Below, piece by piece: positions 7,218 through 15,246 of a DNA stretch of 23,999 bases. The position numbers and the translations under genes were made by a program. The DNA lies in NCBI GenBank assembly GCA_020633895.1, contig JACKCT010000025.1, forward strand, positions 1-23,999, written 5' to 3'. Source of the stretch: Deltaproteobacteria bacterium. GTDB taxonomy: Bacteria; Lernaellota; Lernaellaia; JACKCT01. Position 1 is the stretch's first letter; every line of letters starts with the position of its first letter. The notes below the pieces were generated by a model. The model ran no database searches. It saw nothing but the letters and a program-made list of their open reading frames with translations, and was not told the DNA's origin.

Positions 7218-8630
7218 TTAGGCGGCGGACGCTTTCAGCTTGAGGAAGCGGAAGAAGCCGTGGACCTTCTGGCGGAATTCCTCGTAGCTGCGAATCTGGA
7301 AAAGGCTGCGGACCATGTACGACGGCGACATATAGAACCGCCGATACGCCTCGCGCACCAGATCCTGCCCCTCGTCGAGCAGGCCGCCGGGCCACGCGGG
7401 CGGCACGAACTTGGGATCCGGGTCCGTGGCCTGGGCCCGCCAGTAGTCGTGCTTGATGAGCCCGTCGCGCAGGCCGTCGGAATACGCCTCCGTCTGGGGC
7501 ATGGGGATAAACAGCTCGATCAGGGCGAAATCGGTCTTCAACTCGCACGCCAGTTCGATGGTCCGCTGGGCCTGATCGTGGCTCTCGTCGGGCAGGCCGA
7601 TCATGAAATACCCCAGGGTCCGCAGACCCGAGCGCTTCGCGGCGCGCACGGCGTCCTTGACCTGATCGGGCGTCGTGTACTTGCGGATCTTGTGCAGGAT
7701 GTCCGGGTCGCCGGACTCGACGCCGAAGTAGACCCGGTCGCAACCGGCGCGCTTGAGGGATTGGAACATCTCGTCGTCGGACGTGTCCACGCGGCTGCGG
7801 CAGTCGAAGCGGATCTTGCGCGGCAACTCGGCCAGCGCGGCGCATAGGCGCATGGCCCGGCGCTTGTTGGCGGTGAAGGTGTCGTCGTAAAAGCAGAATT
7901 CGTCCACGCCGACGCTTTGGCGCAGTTCGATCTCGTCGATGACATTTTCAATCGAACGCAGTCGCAGGCCGCCGTCCACCTCCGGCCGGTCGCAGAAGGT
8001 GCATTTGAAGGGACAGCCCCGGCTGGTCATCATCGGCATGACCGGGCGGGAGCGGGCCAGCGCCGACCAGTAGTGCGTCAGGGGCAGGCCGTCGTTGGAC
8101 GGGATCGGGATGGAGTCCAGATCCTGGATCATCGGCGCGTTGCCGCCGAAGGGGCGGCCCTTGGTGGCGACGCCCTGGATCGCGCCCACATCCTCGCCGT
8201 TCTTGAGGGCATGCATAATGGCGGGAAAGGCGATCTCCCCCTCGCCGCCCACGGCCGCGTCGAACATGGGCAGTTCGGCGGTCTCTTTCGGGAAAATGGT
8301 CGGATGAATGCCGCCGGCGACGATGTAGGCCTTGGGCATCGCGTCGCGAATCTTGCGCGCCAGGTTGACGGCGGAGGCCAGGTTGTACGAATTCACCTGC
8401 ATCCCGATCACGTCGTAACGACCGTCCCGGATGCGCCCCGCGGCCTGATCGGCGGTGAGGTTGAGGGCGTCGGCGTCCAGGTAGTCGCATTCGAAACCGT
8501 TTTGCCGCGTGACCTCGCGGATATACAGGCACCCCAGGGCGGGCACCTGCACCCACTTCTCCCCCACCTCGCCGGGCATGAGCGCCTCGAAATGCAGTTC
8601 CAGGCGGGGATGGACGATCACGGCGCGCAT
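7218..8630 (-). CDS. B12-binding-domain radical SAM protein
   Basis: 470 residues. The N-terminal part (1-165) is a cobalamin-binding-type Rossmann domain with DVIGMQVNSYN, VAGGIHPTIFPKE and VGGEGE, the usual landmarks of this class; the DxHxxG His ligand is absent, as in most such radical SAM enzymes. The radical SAM core follows with Cys206, Cys210 and Cys213 (CPFKCTFC), then FCFYDDTFTANK and FGVESGD. The roughly 90-residue C-terminal extension matches nothing I know. Members methylate unactivated carbons or rearrange lipids, pigments and natural products; the reaction here is undefined. ATG 8630 has AGAGGA 8 bases upstream. It starts 46 bases after the macro-domain gene and ends 4 bases before the second radical SAM gene, so all three are probably one transcript. 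Confidence 0.9.
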   Translation of the reverse strand: MRAVIVHPRLELHFEALMPGEVGEKWVQVPALGCLYIREVTRQNGFECDYLDADALNLTADQAAGRIRDGRYDVIGMQVNSYNLASAVNLARKIRDAMPKAYIVAGGIHPTIFPKETAELPMFDAAVGGEGEIAFPAIMHALKNGEDVGAIQGVATKGRPFGGNAPMIQDLDSIPIPSNDGLPLTHYWSALARSRPVMPMMTSRGCPFKCTFCDRPEVDGGLRLRSIENVIDEIELRQSVGVDEFCFYDDTFTANKRRAMRLCAALAELPRKIRFDCRSRVDTSDDEMFQSLKRAGCDRVYFGVESGDPDILHKIRKYTTPDQVKDAVRAAKRSGLRTLGYFMIGLPDESHDQAQRTIELACELKTDFALIELFIPMPQTEAYSDGLRDGLIKHDYWRAQATDPDPKFVPPAWPGGLLDEGQDLVREAYRRFYMSPSYMVRSLFQIRSYEEFRQKVHGFFRFLKLKASAA

Positions 8631-8676
8631 GGTGAATTCCTCTAGGCCTTCCGGCGTTGGACGCGAAAACGCCCGG

Positions 8677-9201
8677 CTACGACACCTTGGCGAGTTCCTC
8701 GTTCATGATGCGGGTGGCGTCGTCGCTGAACGTGCAAAAAATAACTTTGGTGATTGTGTCGTTTTTTGCGAGAAATTCTGCGACGGTTCTTACCGCCACT
8801 TCGGCCGCTTCGTCCACAGGGTAGCCGTAGACCCCGGTGCTGATGGACGGAAAAGCGATGGTCGACACGTGGGCGCCGACGGCTTCCTCCAACGAGCGGC
8901 GGTAGCAGGAGGCCAGCAATTCCGCCCGGTCGGGCCCGCCCCGGCCGTAAACCGGGCCGACGGTGTGGATGACGTGCTTGGCGGGCAGGGCGTAGGCGTC
9001 GGTGATCTTCGCGTCGCCGGTCTCGCAACCGCCCAGGCCCTCGCACTCCTCGCGCAGCTTCGGCCCGGCGGCCCGATGGATCGCCCCGTCCACGCCCCCG
9101 CCGCCCAACAGCGTGTGGTTGGCGGCGTTGACGATGGCGTCGGCCGGCAGCTTGGTGATGTCCCCCTGGCGGACTTCCATGCGTTCGCGCACGCTCGACA
9201 T
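8677..9201 (-). CDS. Macro-domain protein (ADP-ribose-binding, likely deacetylase/hydrolase)
   Basis: 174 residues, a single macro domain of the MacroD/YmdB type. Landmarks are [16 protein letters not shown] (13-28), the [14 protein letters not shown] loop (33-46), HTVGPVYG and the ligand loop [12 protein letters not shown]. Such enzymes remove the acetyl group from O-acetyl-ADP-ribose or hydrolyse mono-ADP-ribose from proteins. ATG 9201 is chosen because GAGG lies 6 bases upstream; a longer reading frame to 9264 has no support. A predicted promoter lies at 9242-9271. The two radical SAM genes follow, but a functional link is not evident, since macro proteins are often housekeeping. Confidence 0.9.
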   Translation of the reverse strand: MSSVRERMEVRQGDITKLPADAIVNAANHTLLGGGGVDGAIHRAAGPKLREECEGLGGCETGDAKITDAYALPAKHVIHTVGPVYGRGGPDRAELLASCYRRSLEEAVGAHVSTIAFPSISTGVYGYPVDEAAEVAVRTVAEFLAKNDTITKVIFCTFSDDATRIMNEELAKVS

Positions 9202-9241
9202 TCCTTCCCTCACAACCGAGATGCCTTGGCGAAGTGCGCGA

Positions 9242-9271
9242 ATTGTATGCCACGGCGCGGGCAAAGCTCAA
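9242..9271 (-). promoter_or_regulatory. Predicted sigma-70-type promoter of the macro/radical SAM operon
   Basis: Minus-strand TTGAGC (9266-9271), an 18-base spacer and TACAAT (9242-9247, 5 of 6). Start expected near 9235, giving a leader of about 35 bases to ATG 9201. Confidence 0.42.
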
Positions 9272-9355
9272 CCACGCGATCGGGCACACCACAGGTTCAC
9301 ACGACAAAAGCTGCCGTATCCCGTCGCTTTTTCGTGTTCCCTTTCCGTCGGTGCC

Positions 9356-10144
9356 CTACGAGGTCCGCGTCACCCGCCCGTACAACTCCGGTCGTCGGTC
9401 GGTGAATCGGTGGTTGTTCGGGGTGAGTTGCTTGTCGTCGGCGTGCGTGGGGTCGATGTCGACGATCTGCACGTCCGTGCCCGTTTCCGGCGAGCGAGCC
9501 AGGACTTCGCCTTTGCGTCCGGTGATCTGGCTCTGGCCGGTGAACGTCAGGTCCTGCTCCGATCCCACCCGGTTGCAAGTCACCGCGAACACGCCGTTTT
9601 CCAGGCACCGGGTGCGCATCGCGTCCTGCGCCCAAGGCAGCACCAAATTGCTCGGATGCAGCAGAATCTGCGCCCCGTCGAGCCCCAGGCACCGCGCCAC
9701 CTCGGGAAACTGCCAGTCATAGCAGATCATCATCCCGACGCGCGCCCCCCGGCACTCGACGACCCGCGTCGGCGCCTCGCCCTGGTCAAACGGCACCTTT
9801 TCCCGATCGAAAAGATGGATCTTGGCGTACAGGTCCAGCACCTCGTCGCCGTCCACCAGGAACGCGGCATTTTGGATCAACTCCCCGTTTTTCCAAATGA
9901 ATCCGCCGCAGATCGCGGCGTCGAGCTGCTTGGAGAGCGCCTTGGCCCACGCGATCGTCTCGCCGCTGCCGTCATCGGCCAACGACGCGGCCACTTCCTT
10001 CGAGGCGTGCAGATACCCGGTCGCGAACAGCTCGGGAAAGACGACCAAGTCCGCGTCCACATTCGCGGCCAACGCGGCGGCATCCTTGAGGTTTTCGGTC
10101 ACGCGCCCGTTGGTGGGCGAGGTCTGGATCATGGCGATTTTCAT
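9356..10144 (-). CDS. Nitrilase-superfamily carbon-nitrogen hydrolase
   Basis: 262 residues. The Glu-Lys-Cys catalytic triad is visible: Glu38 in VVFPELFATGY, Lys108 in YAKIHLF and Cys141 in MMICYDWQFPE. The family hydrolyses amides or nitriles; the sequence resembles the omega-amidase / N-carbamoyl-type branch, but the substrate cannot be read from the sequence. No signal peptide, so cytoplasmic. ATG 10144 is chosen because it begins the conserved first strand (MKIAMIQTSP) and has GAGG 8 bases upstream; an upstream in-frame start at 10225 would add 27 unconserved residues. It is divergent from the SpsF-like gene across about 200 bases, and followed after 154 bases by the macro-domain gene, which has its own predicted promoter. 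Confidence 0.9.
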   Translation of the reverse strand: MKIAMIQTSPTNGRVTENLKDAAALAANVDADLVVFPELFATGYLHASKEVAASLADDGSGETIAWAKALSKQLDAAICGGFIWKNGELIQNAAFLVDGDEVLDLYAKIHLFDREKVPFDQGEAPTRVVECRGARVGMMICYDWQFPEVARCLGLDGAQILLHPSNLVLPWAQDAMRTRCLENGVFAVTCNRVGSEQDLTFTGQSQITGRKGEVLARSPETGTDVQIVDIDPTHADDKQLTPNNHRFTDRRPELYGRVTRTS

Positions 10145-10348
10145 GGGCTCGGCCTCTTCTGAAAGGGAAAACGCCTCCATGGCGTCGCGGGCGGCGATCA
10201 TCTCGAAATGTCGTCGGTTTTTCAAGGCTCGTTCGCGATTTGACCGATATCACGAGGGGGCAAATCGACCGTTATCAAATTCGCCCGATCGACCGAAAAG
10301 GATCATAAGGGTCGCGCCGCGCGATCTCGACGTCTCTGGAGGCCGGTC

Positions 10349-11464
10349 ATGACGAATCGCTTTCCTCGCGTGGGAGCGATCATCCAAGCGCGAACGGGTT
10401 CGTCCCGATTCCCGGGCAAAGTCTTCGCCCCGCTGGCGGGCAAGCCTTTGCTCGACCACGTCCTCGCCCGCCTGATGGCCGCGGACACCGTGGACGAAAT
10501 CGTCTGCGCCACCACCCACAACCCGGGCGACATGGCCATCCTGGAATTCGCCGAAAGCCGGGGCGTGCTGGGCTTCGCCGGAGCCGTCAACGACGTCCAG
10601 TCCCGCTTCATCGAGGCGGCGGAGATGTTCGACCTGGACGTCATCGTGCGCATCTGCGGCGATTCGCCGTTCATCGACCCGAAGATGATCGACCGCCTGG
10701 TCAGCGTCGTACTCGACACGCACGCCGACTACGCCGAGCCGGACCCCCGCACCCCCGGCGCCTACGAAGGCATGGAAGTGGTTACGCTGCGGGCGCTGAA
10801 AATGGCGCGATTGCTGGGCGACGACGGGCCGGATCGGGAACACGTCACGCGTTACATCCGCAACCACGTCCACCTGTTCCGCGTCGTTCATCCGGTGCCG
10901 ACCCCCGAGACGCGCGGCCACTATCGGTTGTCCGTGGACAACTACGCCGACTTCGAGTTCGCCTCCACCGTGTATGACATCCTCTATCGCCCCGGCGAAA
11001 TCTTCGAAGCCGCCGACGTGGCCGACCTGTTGCGTCGCTACCCGGAGATCGCGGACATCAACGCCCATGTCCGGCAAAAGGCCATGGACGCCAAGGACTT
11101 CCCCGTCGCCTTCCTCGTCACGGAAGACACGCACTGGTTCCAAGCCCTGTCCGCCGCCCGCACCCTCAACGAATCCTGGCACTGCGCCATCGGCTTTGTC
11201 GGCGAATTGACCGCCGAGAAGACCGCCATGCTCCGCTCCATGGGCTACCGGGCGGCCAAGTGCGATCCGTTCAAGGCGCAGAAATTCGTCCGCGCCACCC
11301 TCGACGAATGGGGCGCCAAGGTGGTGCTGACGCCGCCGTTGGACGCCCGCGAACGGGTCAAGCTTGAAGGCCTGGGACGGCCCACGTTTGCTTACACCGC
11401 GCGCCCGGAAGCCGTGATGCAGTCCGCGGCCGAGGTCGAAACCGCCGCGGTCGTCGCCTCCTAA
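10349..11464 (+). CDS. SpsF-like cytidylyltransferase with extra C-terminal domain
   Basis: 371 residues. Residues 1-245 form a CMP-sugar synthetase-like GT-A domain: IIQARTGSSRFPGKV (11-25) is the CTP-binding loop, RICGDSPFIDP (101-111) holds the metal Asp, and RLSVDNYADFEFA (193-205) is typical of the SpsF family linked to spore-coat and surface polysaccharide. From about 251 a further 120 residues form a second alpha/beta unit (FPVAFLVTEDTHWFQALSAART...) that I do not recognise; its beginning and helical pattern loosely recall the N-terminal half of PseG-type nucleotide-sugar hydrolases, a weak inference. ATG 10349 has GGAGG 6 bases upstream. It may activate an acidic sugar for surface glycans; no neighbouring sugar-pathway gene confirms this. 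Confidence 0.82.
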   Translation: MTNRFPRVGAIIQARTGSSRFPGKVFAPLAGKPLLDHVLARLMAADTVDEIVCATTHNPGDMAILEFAESRGVLGFAGAVNDVQSRFIEAAEMFDLDVIVRICGDSPFIDPKMIDRLVSVVLDTHADYAEPDPRTPGAYEGMEVVTLRALKMARLLGDDGPDREHVTRYIRNHVHLFRVVHPVPTPETRGHYRLSVDNYADFEFASTVYDILYRPGEIFEAADVADLLRRYPEIADINAHVRQKAMDAKDFPVAFLVTEDTHWFQALSAARTLNESWHCAIGFVGELTAEKTAMLRSMGYRAAKCDPFKAQKFVRATLDEWGAKVVLTPPLDARERVKLEGLGRPTFAYTARPEAVMQSAAEVETAAVVAS

Positions 11465-11585
11465 ACACCGCTTCTCCTCCGCGCGTTCTTCATTCCGTAC
11501 CAAAAGGTCCGGATTCCTTACACTTCGGTCGTTTCCATGTCGCCCGGTTGTTGCCACGACAACGATGTGCCTTAGGTTGGTTGGA

Positions 11586-11609
11586 ACGGGCGCGCGCCCG
11601 TGGTTTTTT
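11586..11609 (+). terminator. Terminator-like hairpin in front of the YceI gene
   Basis: The 16-base perfect palindrome ACGGGCGCGCGCCCGT (11586-11601) can form a 6-bp GC stem with a 4-base loop, followed by GG and six T (11604-11609). It lies about 120 bases after the SpsF-like stop and 27 bases before the next ATG. It either ends the upstream transcript or acts as an attenuator in the yceI leader. Confidence 0.5.
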
Positions 11610-11635
11610 CGCCAACGAAATTCGAGGAGAAGATG

Positions 11636-12235
11636 ATGCGCAAATTGGTTCTTCGCGGCCTGGCCGTGGCGTTGATTGTCATGGCGGCGGCGATTCCGGC
11701 CTCGGCCGACGAATGGACGGTCGACAAGGCCCATACGAATGTGGACTTCAAGATCAAGCATCTGGGTATCAGTTCGGTGCGCGGCGAGTTCACCGACTAC
11801 GACGCCACGGTGCAATGGGACGGCAAGGATCTATCCACCCTTCAGGTCACGGGCACGATCCGGGCGACCAGCGTGGATACCGGCAACGAAAAGCGGGACA
11901 ACCACCTGCGGGACCACGAGTTCTTCGACGTCACCAAGACGCCGGAAATCAAATTCGTCTCGAAAAGCGTGGAGAAGGTCGACGAGGACACGGCCAAAAT
12001 GGCCGGCGAGATCACCATCAAGGGCGTCACCAAGCCCATCACGTTGACGGTCGAGCACGGCGGGACGATTCCGGACGACGGCTGGGGCAACGCTCGCGCC
12101 GCCTTCGCCGTTACCGGGGAACTGAACCGCAAGGACTTCAAGGTGCAGATGGACAGCGATCTGAAGGACGCCGGCATCGGCGAGACGGTGCGGATCGAAA
12201 TCAACACCGAGGTCACGAAGCCCCTGGCCAAGTAA
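11636..12235 (+). CDS. Secreted YceI-family protein
   Basis: 199 residues. Signal peptide MRKLVLRGLAVALIVMAAAIPASA with cleavage before Asp, then a complete YceI domain: WTVDKAHTNVDFKIKHLG at the start, GEFTDYDATVQWDG, RDNHLRDHEFFDV in the middle, and GEITIKGVTKPITLTV. YceI proteins are periplasmic lipocalin-like barrels that bind isoprenoid or polyprenyl chains; the exact ligand is not predictable. Two adjacent ATG codons exist (11633 and 11636); 11636 is preferred because AGGAG lies 6 bases upstream. Single-gene unit: a terminator-like hairpin precedes it and a strong terminator follows 26 bases after the stop. Confidence 0.93.
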   Translation: MRKLVLRGLAVALIVMAAAIPASADEWTVDKAHTNVDFKIKHLGISSVRGEFTDYDATVQWDGKDLSTLQVTGTIRATSVDTGNEKRDNHLRDHEFFDVTKTPEIKFVSKSVEKVDEDTAKMAGEITIKGVTKPITLTVEHGGTIPDDGWGNARAAFAVTGELNRKDFKVQMDSDLKDAGIGETVRIEINTEVTKPLAK

Positions 12236-12260
12236 GGCGACTCCCATTCGAAAAATGCGA

Positions 12261-12289
12261 CGCCCACCCCGGTCGGGGTGGGCGTTTTT
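12261..12289 (+). terminator. Rho-independent terminator after the YceI gene
   Basis: Perfect 10-bp stem CGCCCACCCC / GGGGTGGGCG with loop GGTC, followed by five T. An A-run at 12251-12255 on the other side makes weak termination of the convergent dapL transcript possible too. Confidence 0.93.
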
Positions 12290-12319
12290 GCGTTCGTTGT
12301 CTGTCGATCCTTGCTCGAC

Positions 12320-13492
12320 CTATCCCAACTGCCCCGCGATGCGGTCCAGGGCCTCGATCATCCGCCGCTCGGGGACCGTCAGCGCGATGCGGAAATACCC
12401 TTCGCCAAGCGAGCCGAACGCGGTTCCCGGCGTGACCACGACGCCCGTGTTGGACAGGATGCGCTGGCAGAAGGCGGCGCTCTTTTCATCCGTGGGCACC
12501 TTGCACCAGACGTAGAACGTCGCCGGAGACTTAAGGAACGAAATCCCCATCTCCGTCAGCTTCTTCTCGCAGGCGGCCCGGCGAGCGCCGTACGTGGCGT
12601 AGTTCTGCGTCACGATGGGGTCTTCATTGCGACGCAGCGCTTCCATCGCCGCCAGTTGGATCGCGTCGAAGGCGCCCGAGTCCACATTCGTCTTGATCTT
12701 GCCCAGGCCCGCGATGTAGTCCGCGTTGCCCGCCGCCCACGCGATGCGCCAGCCGGTCATGTTGAAGCTCTTGGACAGGCTGTGCATCTCGATGGCGATC
12801 TCCTTGGCGCCGGGCACCTGGAAGATGGAGATCGGCTTGTACCCGTCGAAGGCCAGCTCCGAATAGGCGTTGTCGTAAACCAGCAGGATGTTGCGCTCCC
12901 GGCAGAAATCCACGACCGGCTGCAACGTCTCCACGGTCGCCACGGCTCCGGTGGGATTGTTGGGATAGTTCAGGAACATCAACTTGGCGCGCTGGGCCCA
13001 CTCGGCGGGGATGCCGCCCAGGTCGGGCAGGAATTTGCGGTCTTCGTCGAGCGTGAAGTATTTGACCTGACCGCCGGCGAACTGCGTGGCGACGTCGTAG
13101 ACCGGGTAGCCCGGATTCGGACACAGGGCGAAATCGCCCGGGTTGATGTACGCCAGCGGGATGTGGGCGATGCCTTCCTTGGAGCCGATGAGCGCGAGGA
13201 TTTCGGAGGCGCCGTCGAACTCCACCCCGAAGCGCCGCTTCATGAAATCGGCGCAGACCTGGCGATAGTCCAGACGGCCGGTGTAGTCCGGGTATTGGTG
13301 CGTCGCCGGGTCGGCCGCGGCTTTTTTGAGCTCGTCGACAATGAAGCCGGGGGTGGGCAGATCCGGGTCGCCGATGCCCAGGCTGATGATGTCCTTGCCC
13401 TCGGCCTTGGCCTTGGCCTTGGCGGCGTCCAGCGCGGCGAACGGATAGGGCGGAAGGTTTTTGACTCGGTCGGCAAGCTCGATGCGGCTCAT
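12320..13492 (-). CDS. dapL: LL-diaminopimelate aminotransferase-type enzyme
   Basis: 390 residues, a fold type I PLP aminotransferase of class I/II. IISLGIGDPDLPTPGFIVDEL (35-55) and YPDYTGRLDYR (67-77) are typical of the LL-diaminopimelate aminotransferase branch. NYPNNPTG (175-182), DNAYSELAFDG (207-217) and the PLP lysine in SLSKSFNMTGWRIAW (Lys241) are intact, as is the C-terminal substrate-binding Arg in YFRIALT. DapL converts tetrahydrodipicolinate directly to LL-diaminopimelate for lysine and peptidoglycan; a relative with other amino-acid specificity cannot be excluded. ATG 13492 has AGGAG 6 bases upstream. It is convergent with the YceI gene, and a promoter with an internal dyad lies at 13567-13594. 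Confidence 0.87.
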   Translation of the reverse strand: MSRIELADRVKNLPPYPFAALDAAKAKAKAEGKDIISLGIGDPDLPTPGFIVDELKKAAADPATHQYPDYTGRLDYRQVCADFMKRRFGVEFDGASEILALIGSKEGIAHIPLAYINPGDFALCPNPGYPVYDVATQFAGGQVKYFTLDEDRKFLPDLGGIPAEWAQRAKLMFLNYPNNPTGAVATVETLQPVVDFCRERNILLVYDNAYSELAFDGYKPISIFQVPGAKEIAIEMHSLSKSFNMTGWRIAWAAGNADYIAGLGKIKTNVDSGAFDAIQLAAMEALRRNEDPIVTQNYATYGARRAACEKKLTEMGISFLKSPATFYVWCKVPTDEKSAAFCQRILSNTGVVVTPGTAFGSLGEGYFRIALTVPERRMIEALDRIAGQLG

Positions 13493-13566
13493 GGCGTCTC
13501 CTATAAGTCGCGATAGTACGGATCGTTCGAATTTTCGTGGAACCGCGCCCCCAAAAGCGCCGGGCA

Positions 13567-13594
13567 TTTATAGCAGAATCGACGATTCTGTCAC
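13567..13594 (-). promoter_or_regulatory. dapL promoter with operator-like dyad in the spacer
   Basis: Minus-strand GTGACA (13589-13594, 5 of 6) and TATAAA (13567-13572, 5 of 6) are separated by 16 bases. The 17-bp perfect dyad CAGAATCGACGATTCTG (13574-13590, plus strand) fills the spacer, the usual place for a repressor operator. The leader would be about 65 bases. The regulator is unknown. Confidence 0.55.
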
Positions 13595-13623
13595 GTCTGC
13601 CGTAGTCGGCGGAGACTGACGGC

Positions 13624-13672
13624 CCGCCTCCGCCGAGGCTACGGCGAGGCAAGCGGCTTGCGGCTCGGACGG
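13624..13672 (+). repeat. Partial TIR-element fragment
   Basis: Carries the core CCGCCGAGGCTACGGCGAGG and the right end GGCTCGGACGG found in the complete elements at 5786 and 15776, but no matching left end. It lies about 20 bases beyond the stop of the DnaB-like gene. Confidence 0.55.
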
Positions 13673-13689
13673 GGCGCGCGCGGCGCCGC

Positions 13690-15057
13690 CTAGATCCAGG
13701 GGAGAACGAAGGACGGAAGGCCGCCGACGCGGGTGCCGGTGGCGGGGCGTCGGTAGACGAGCAGTTCCCGGTGCCCGGCGCGGTGCGTCCGGAGCATGAG
13801 AATCAGGTTGGTCAGATCCATCAGGCACGACACGTCGCGGAACATCCACGGATGCAGCGACACGCCGTCGTGGCGGGCGGCGCGGTCAACCAGATGGGCG
13901 ACGACCAGGCCCGCGCAGCGGCGCTGACGCATCAGGTGGTGGAACTCGGCCAGGACCAGGTCCACGGCCGCGATGCGCTCCTGCTCCGCGGGGGTGCGGA
14001 CGGAATGCACCGGATCGAGGATGACCAGATCCACCGGCCCCACGTCGTGCATGGTGCGGGCGATGGTTTCCAGATCGCGACTGGGCGAGACATCCAGCGC
14101 CAGCCCCGGCATGGGCGGCCAGTGGTGCTCGATATCGGGGGTGATCATCGCCAGGACGCGACCGCCGTGGGCGATGACATGCTTGGCGATGTAGACGGCC
14201 ACATGGGAGCGAGCCATGCCCTCGGTGCCCGACAGGCAGCTCACCGAGCCGATGGACAGGCCCTCGGTGCGCATGTCCAGCGCCTGAATGCCCGTGTCGA
14301 TGCGGCGGACGGGAATCGGCGCGACGGGCTGGCCCTCGGCGATTTCCTCGGGACGGGGCGCCCGCACCGGCTGACGAGGCTTGGTGGGCCGCCGGGCCGA
14401 AATGGGCGTGTTGGTGCGTCGGCCGAATTGGCCCGCGCCGTCGGGAAAGACCGAACGGGTCGGCGAGGCGGGCGGCGACGAATAACGACGCACCACCGGG
14501 CCTTCCAACGCATCGGGATATTCCCCCCGGGCGGCGTCGACGTCATAGCGCGCGCCGGGCGCCTCGTGGCGCGGCGGCAGTCCATGGCGACGCACGATCG
14601 GGTGATGCCAGTCGTCGTAATCGACCGGGTTGTCTTCGTAGATCTGGGACGGCGCGTGGTTCATGACCGGCATGTCCATGGGACGCCGGTTGGCGGGCGC
14701 GACGGGGATCGACGGATACTCGCCGGGCTTGCGGAAAATCGGGCGGTTGAACTCGGGATCGCCCTTGGGATACAGCGAAGGCACCACCCGCGCCTCCGGA
14801 TCCTCTTCCTCGATGTCGTAGGAATTGTCGTACGCGTTGACGTAGTCGTCGCCGTCTTCGTCGATCAGATCGCCCCAGCCCGAGTCCTCCACCACGCGGG
14901 ACACCGGCGGCGCCGGCGGCAACTCGGGCGCTAACTCCCGGGCCGACTCGGCGCCGTAACGGGCCGTGTCATCGCGCAATTGCGGATACATCTCGGCAAT
15001 CACGCCGGACGCCGAGGTGGGCAGCTTGCGAACCCCGCGCTTGGACGAATCGGACAT
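13690..15057 (-). CDS. DnaB/RecA-fold protein with degenerate Walker A and disordered N-terminus
   Basis: 455 residues. The first about 230 are Pro-, Arg- and Asp-rich with no predicted fold. From about 250 the protein follows the DnaB helicase C-terminal/RecA-like ATPase pattern: RIDTGIQALDMRTEGLSIGSV, matching TGxxxLDxxTxGLxxG before the P-loop, then GTEGMARS (277-284) where the P-loop GxxxxGK[ST] belongs, Walker-B-like VDLVILD (342-348), and LVVAHLVDRAA resembling the SQLNR motif. The essential P-loop Lys is Arg283 and the preceding Gly is Ala, so ATP hydrolysis is doubtful. ATG 15057 is chosen because GGAG lies 8 bases upstream; ATG 15108 has no ribosome site. A perfect DnaA box (15247-15255) lies upstream. 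It could be an accessory replication/repair factor or a scaffold; no family name is assigned. Confidence 0.68.
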   Translation of the reverse strand: MSDSSKRGVRKLPTSASGVIAEMYPQLRDDTARYGAESARELAPELPPAPPVSRVVEDSGWGDLIDEDGDDYVNAYDNSYDIEEEDPEARVVPSLYPKGDPEFNRPIFRKPGEYPSIPVAPANRRPMDMPVMNHAPSQIYEDNPVDYDDWHHPIVRRHGLPPRHEAPGARYDVDAARGEYPDALEGPVVRRYSSPPASPTRSVFPDGAGQFGRRTNTPISARRPTKPRQPVRAPRPEEIAEGQPVAPIPVRRIDTGIQALDMRTEGLSIGSVSCLSGTEGMARSHVAVYIAKHVIAHGGRVLAMITPDIEHHWPPMPGLALDVSPSRDLETIARTMHDVGPVDLVILDPVHSVRTPAEQERIAAVDLVLAEFHHLMRQRRCAGLVVAHLVDRAARHDGVSLHPWMFRDVSCLMDLTNLILMLRTHRAGHRELLVYRRPATGTRVGGLPSFVLPWI

Positions 15058-15246
15058 GGACGACTCCGTAAGGGAGCTGACGCTAGGCGTTACTCGCGAC
15101 TTCTTCATCTGTTCGATGTCTGTGACTCGCGGATTGAACCCGCATTACGCGGGACTCATTCTTATCACATGCCTCCCGACCTTCCAAGAGGAAAGTCCAA
15201 GGCAACATTAACCCTTCGATATTCCAAGGATTTAGCCACTTCGATC

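Noticed and set aside
5668-9355. A RiPP-type cluster built on the two radical SAM genes
   Set aside because: I looked for a short precursor gene in the flanking gaps on both strands and found no frame with a leader-like pattern and ribosome site; no protease or exporter gene is present.
15139-15153. CCCGC-ATTAC-GCGGG palindrome upstream of the DnaB-like gene
   Set aside because: Only 5 bp per arm, no promoter placed around it, and such GC palindromes are common at this base composition.
15188-15198. GAGGAAAGTCC, as in the conserved 5' region of RNase P RNA
   Set aside because: None of the other conserved RNase P regions follow within the expected distance; only an 11-base match.
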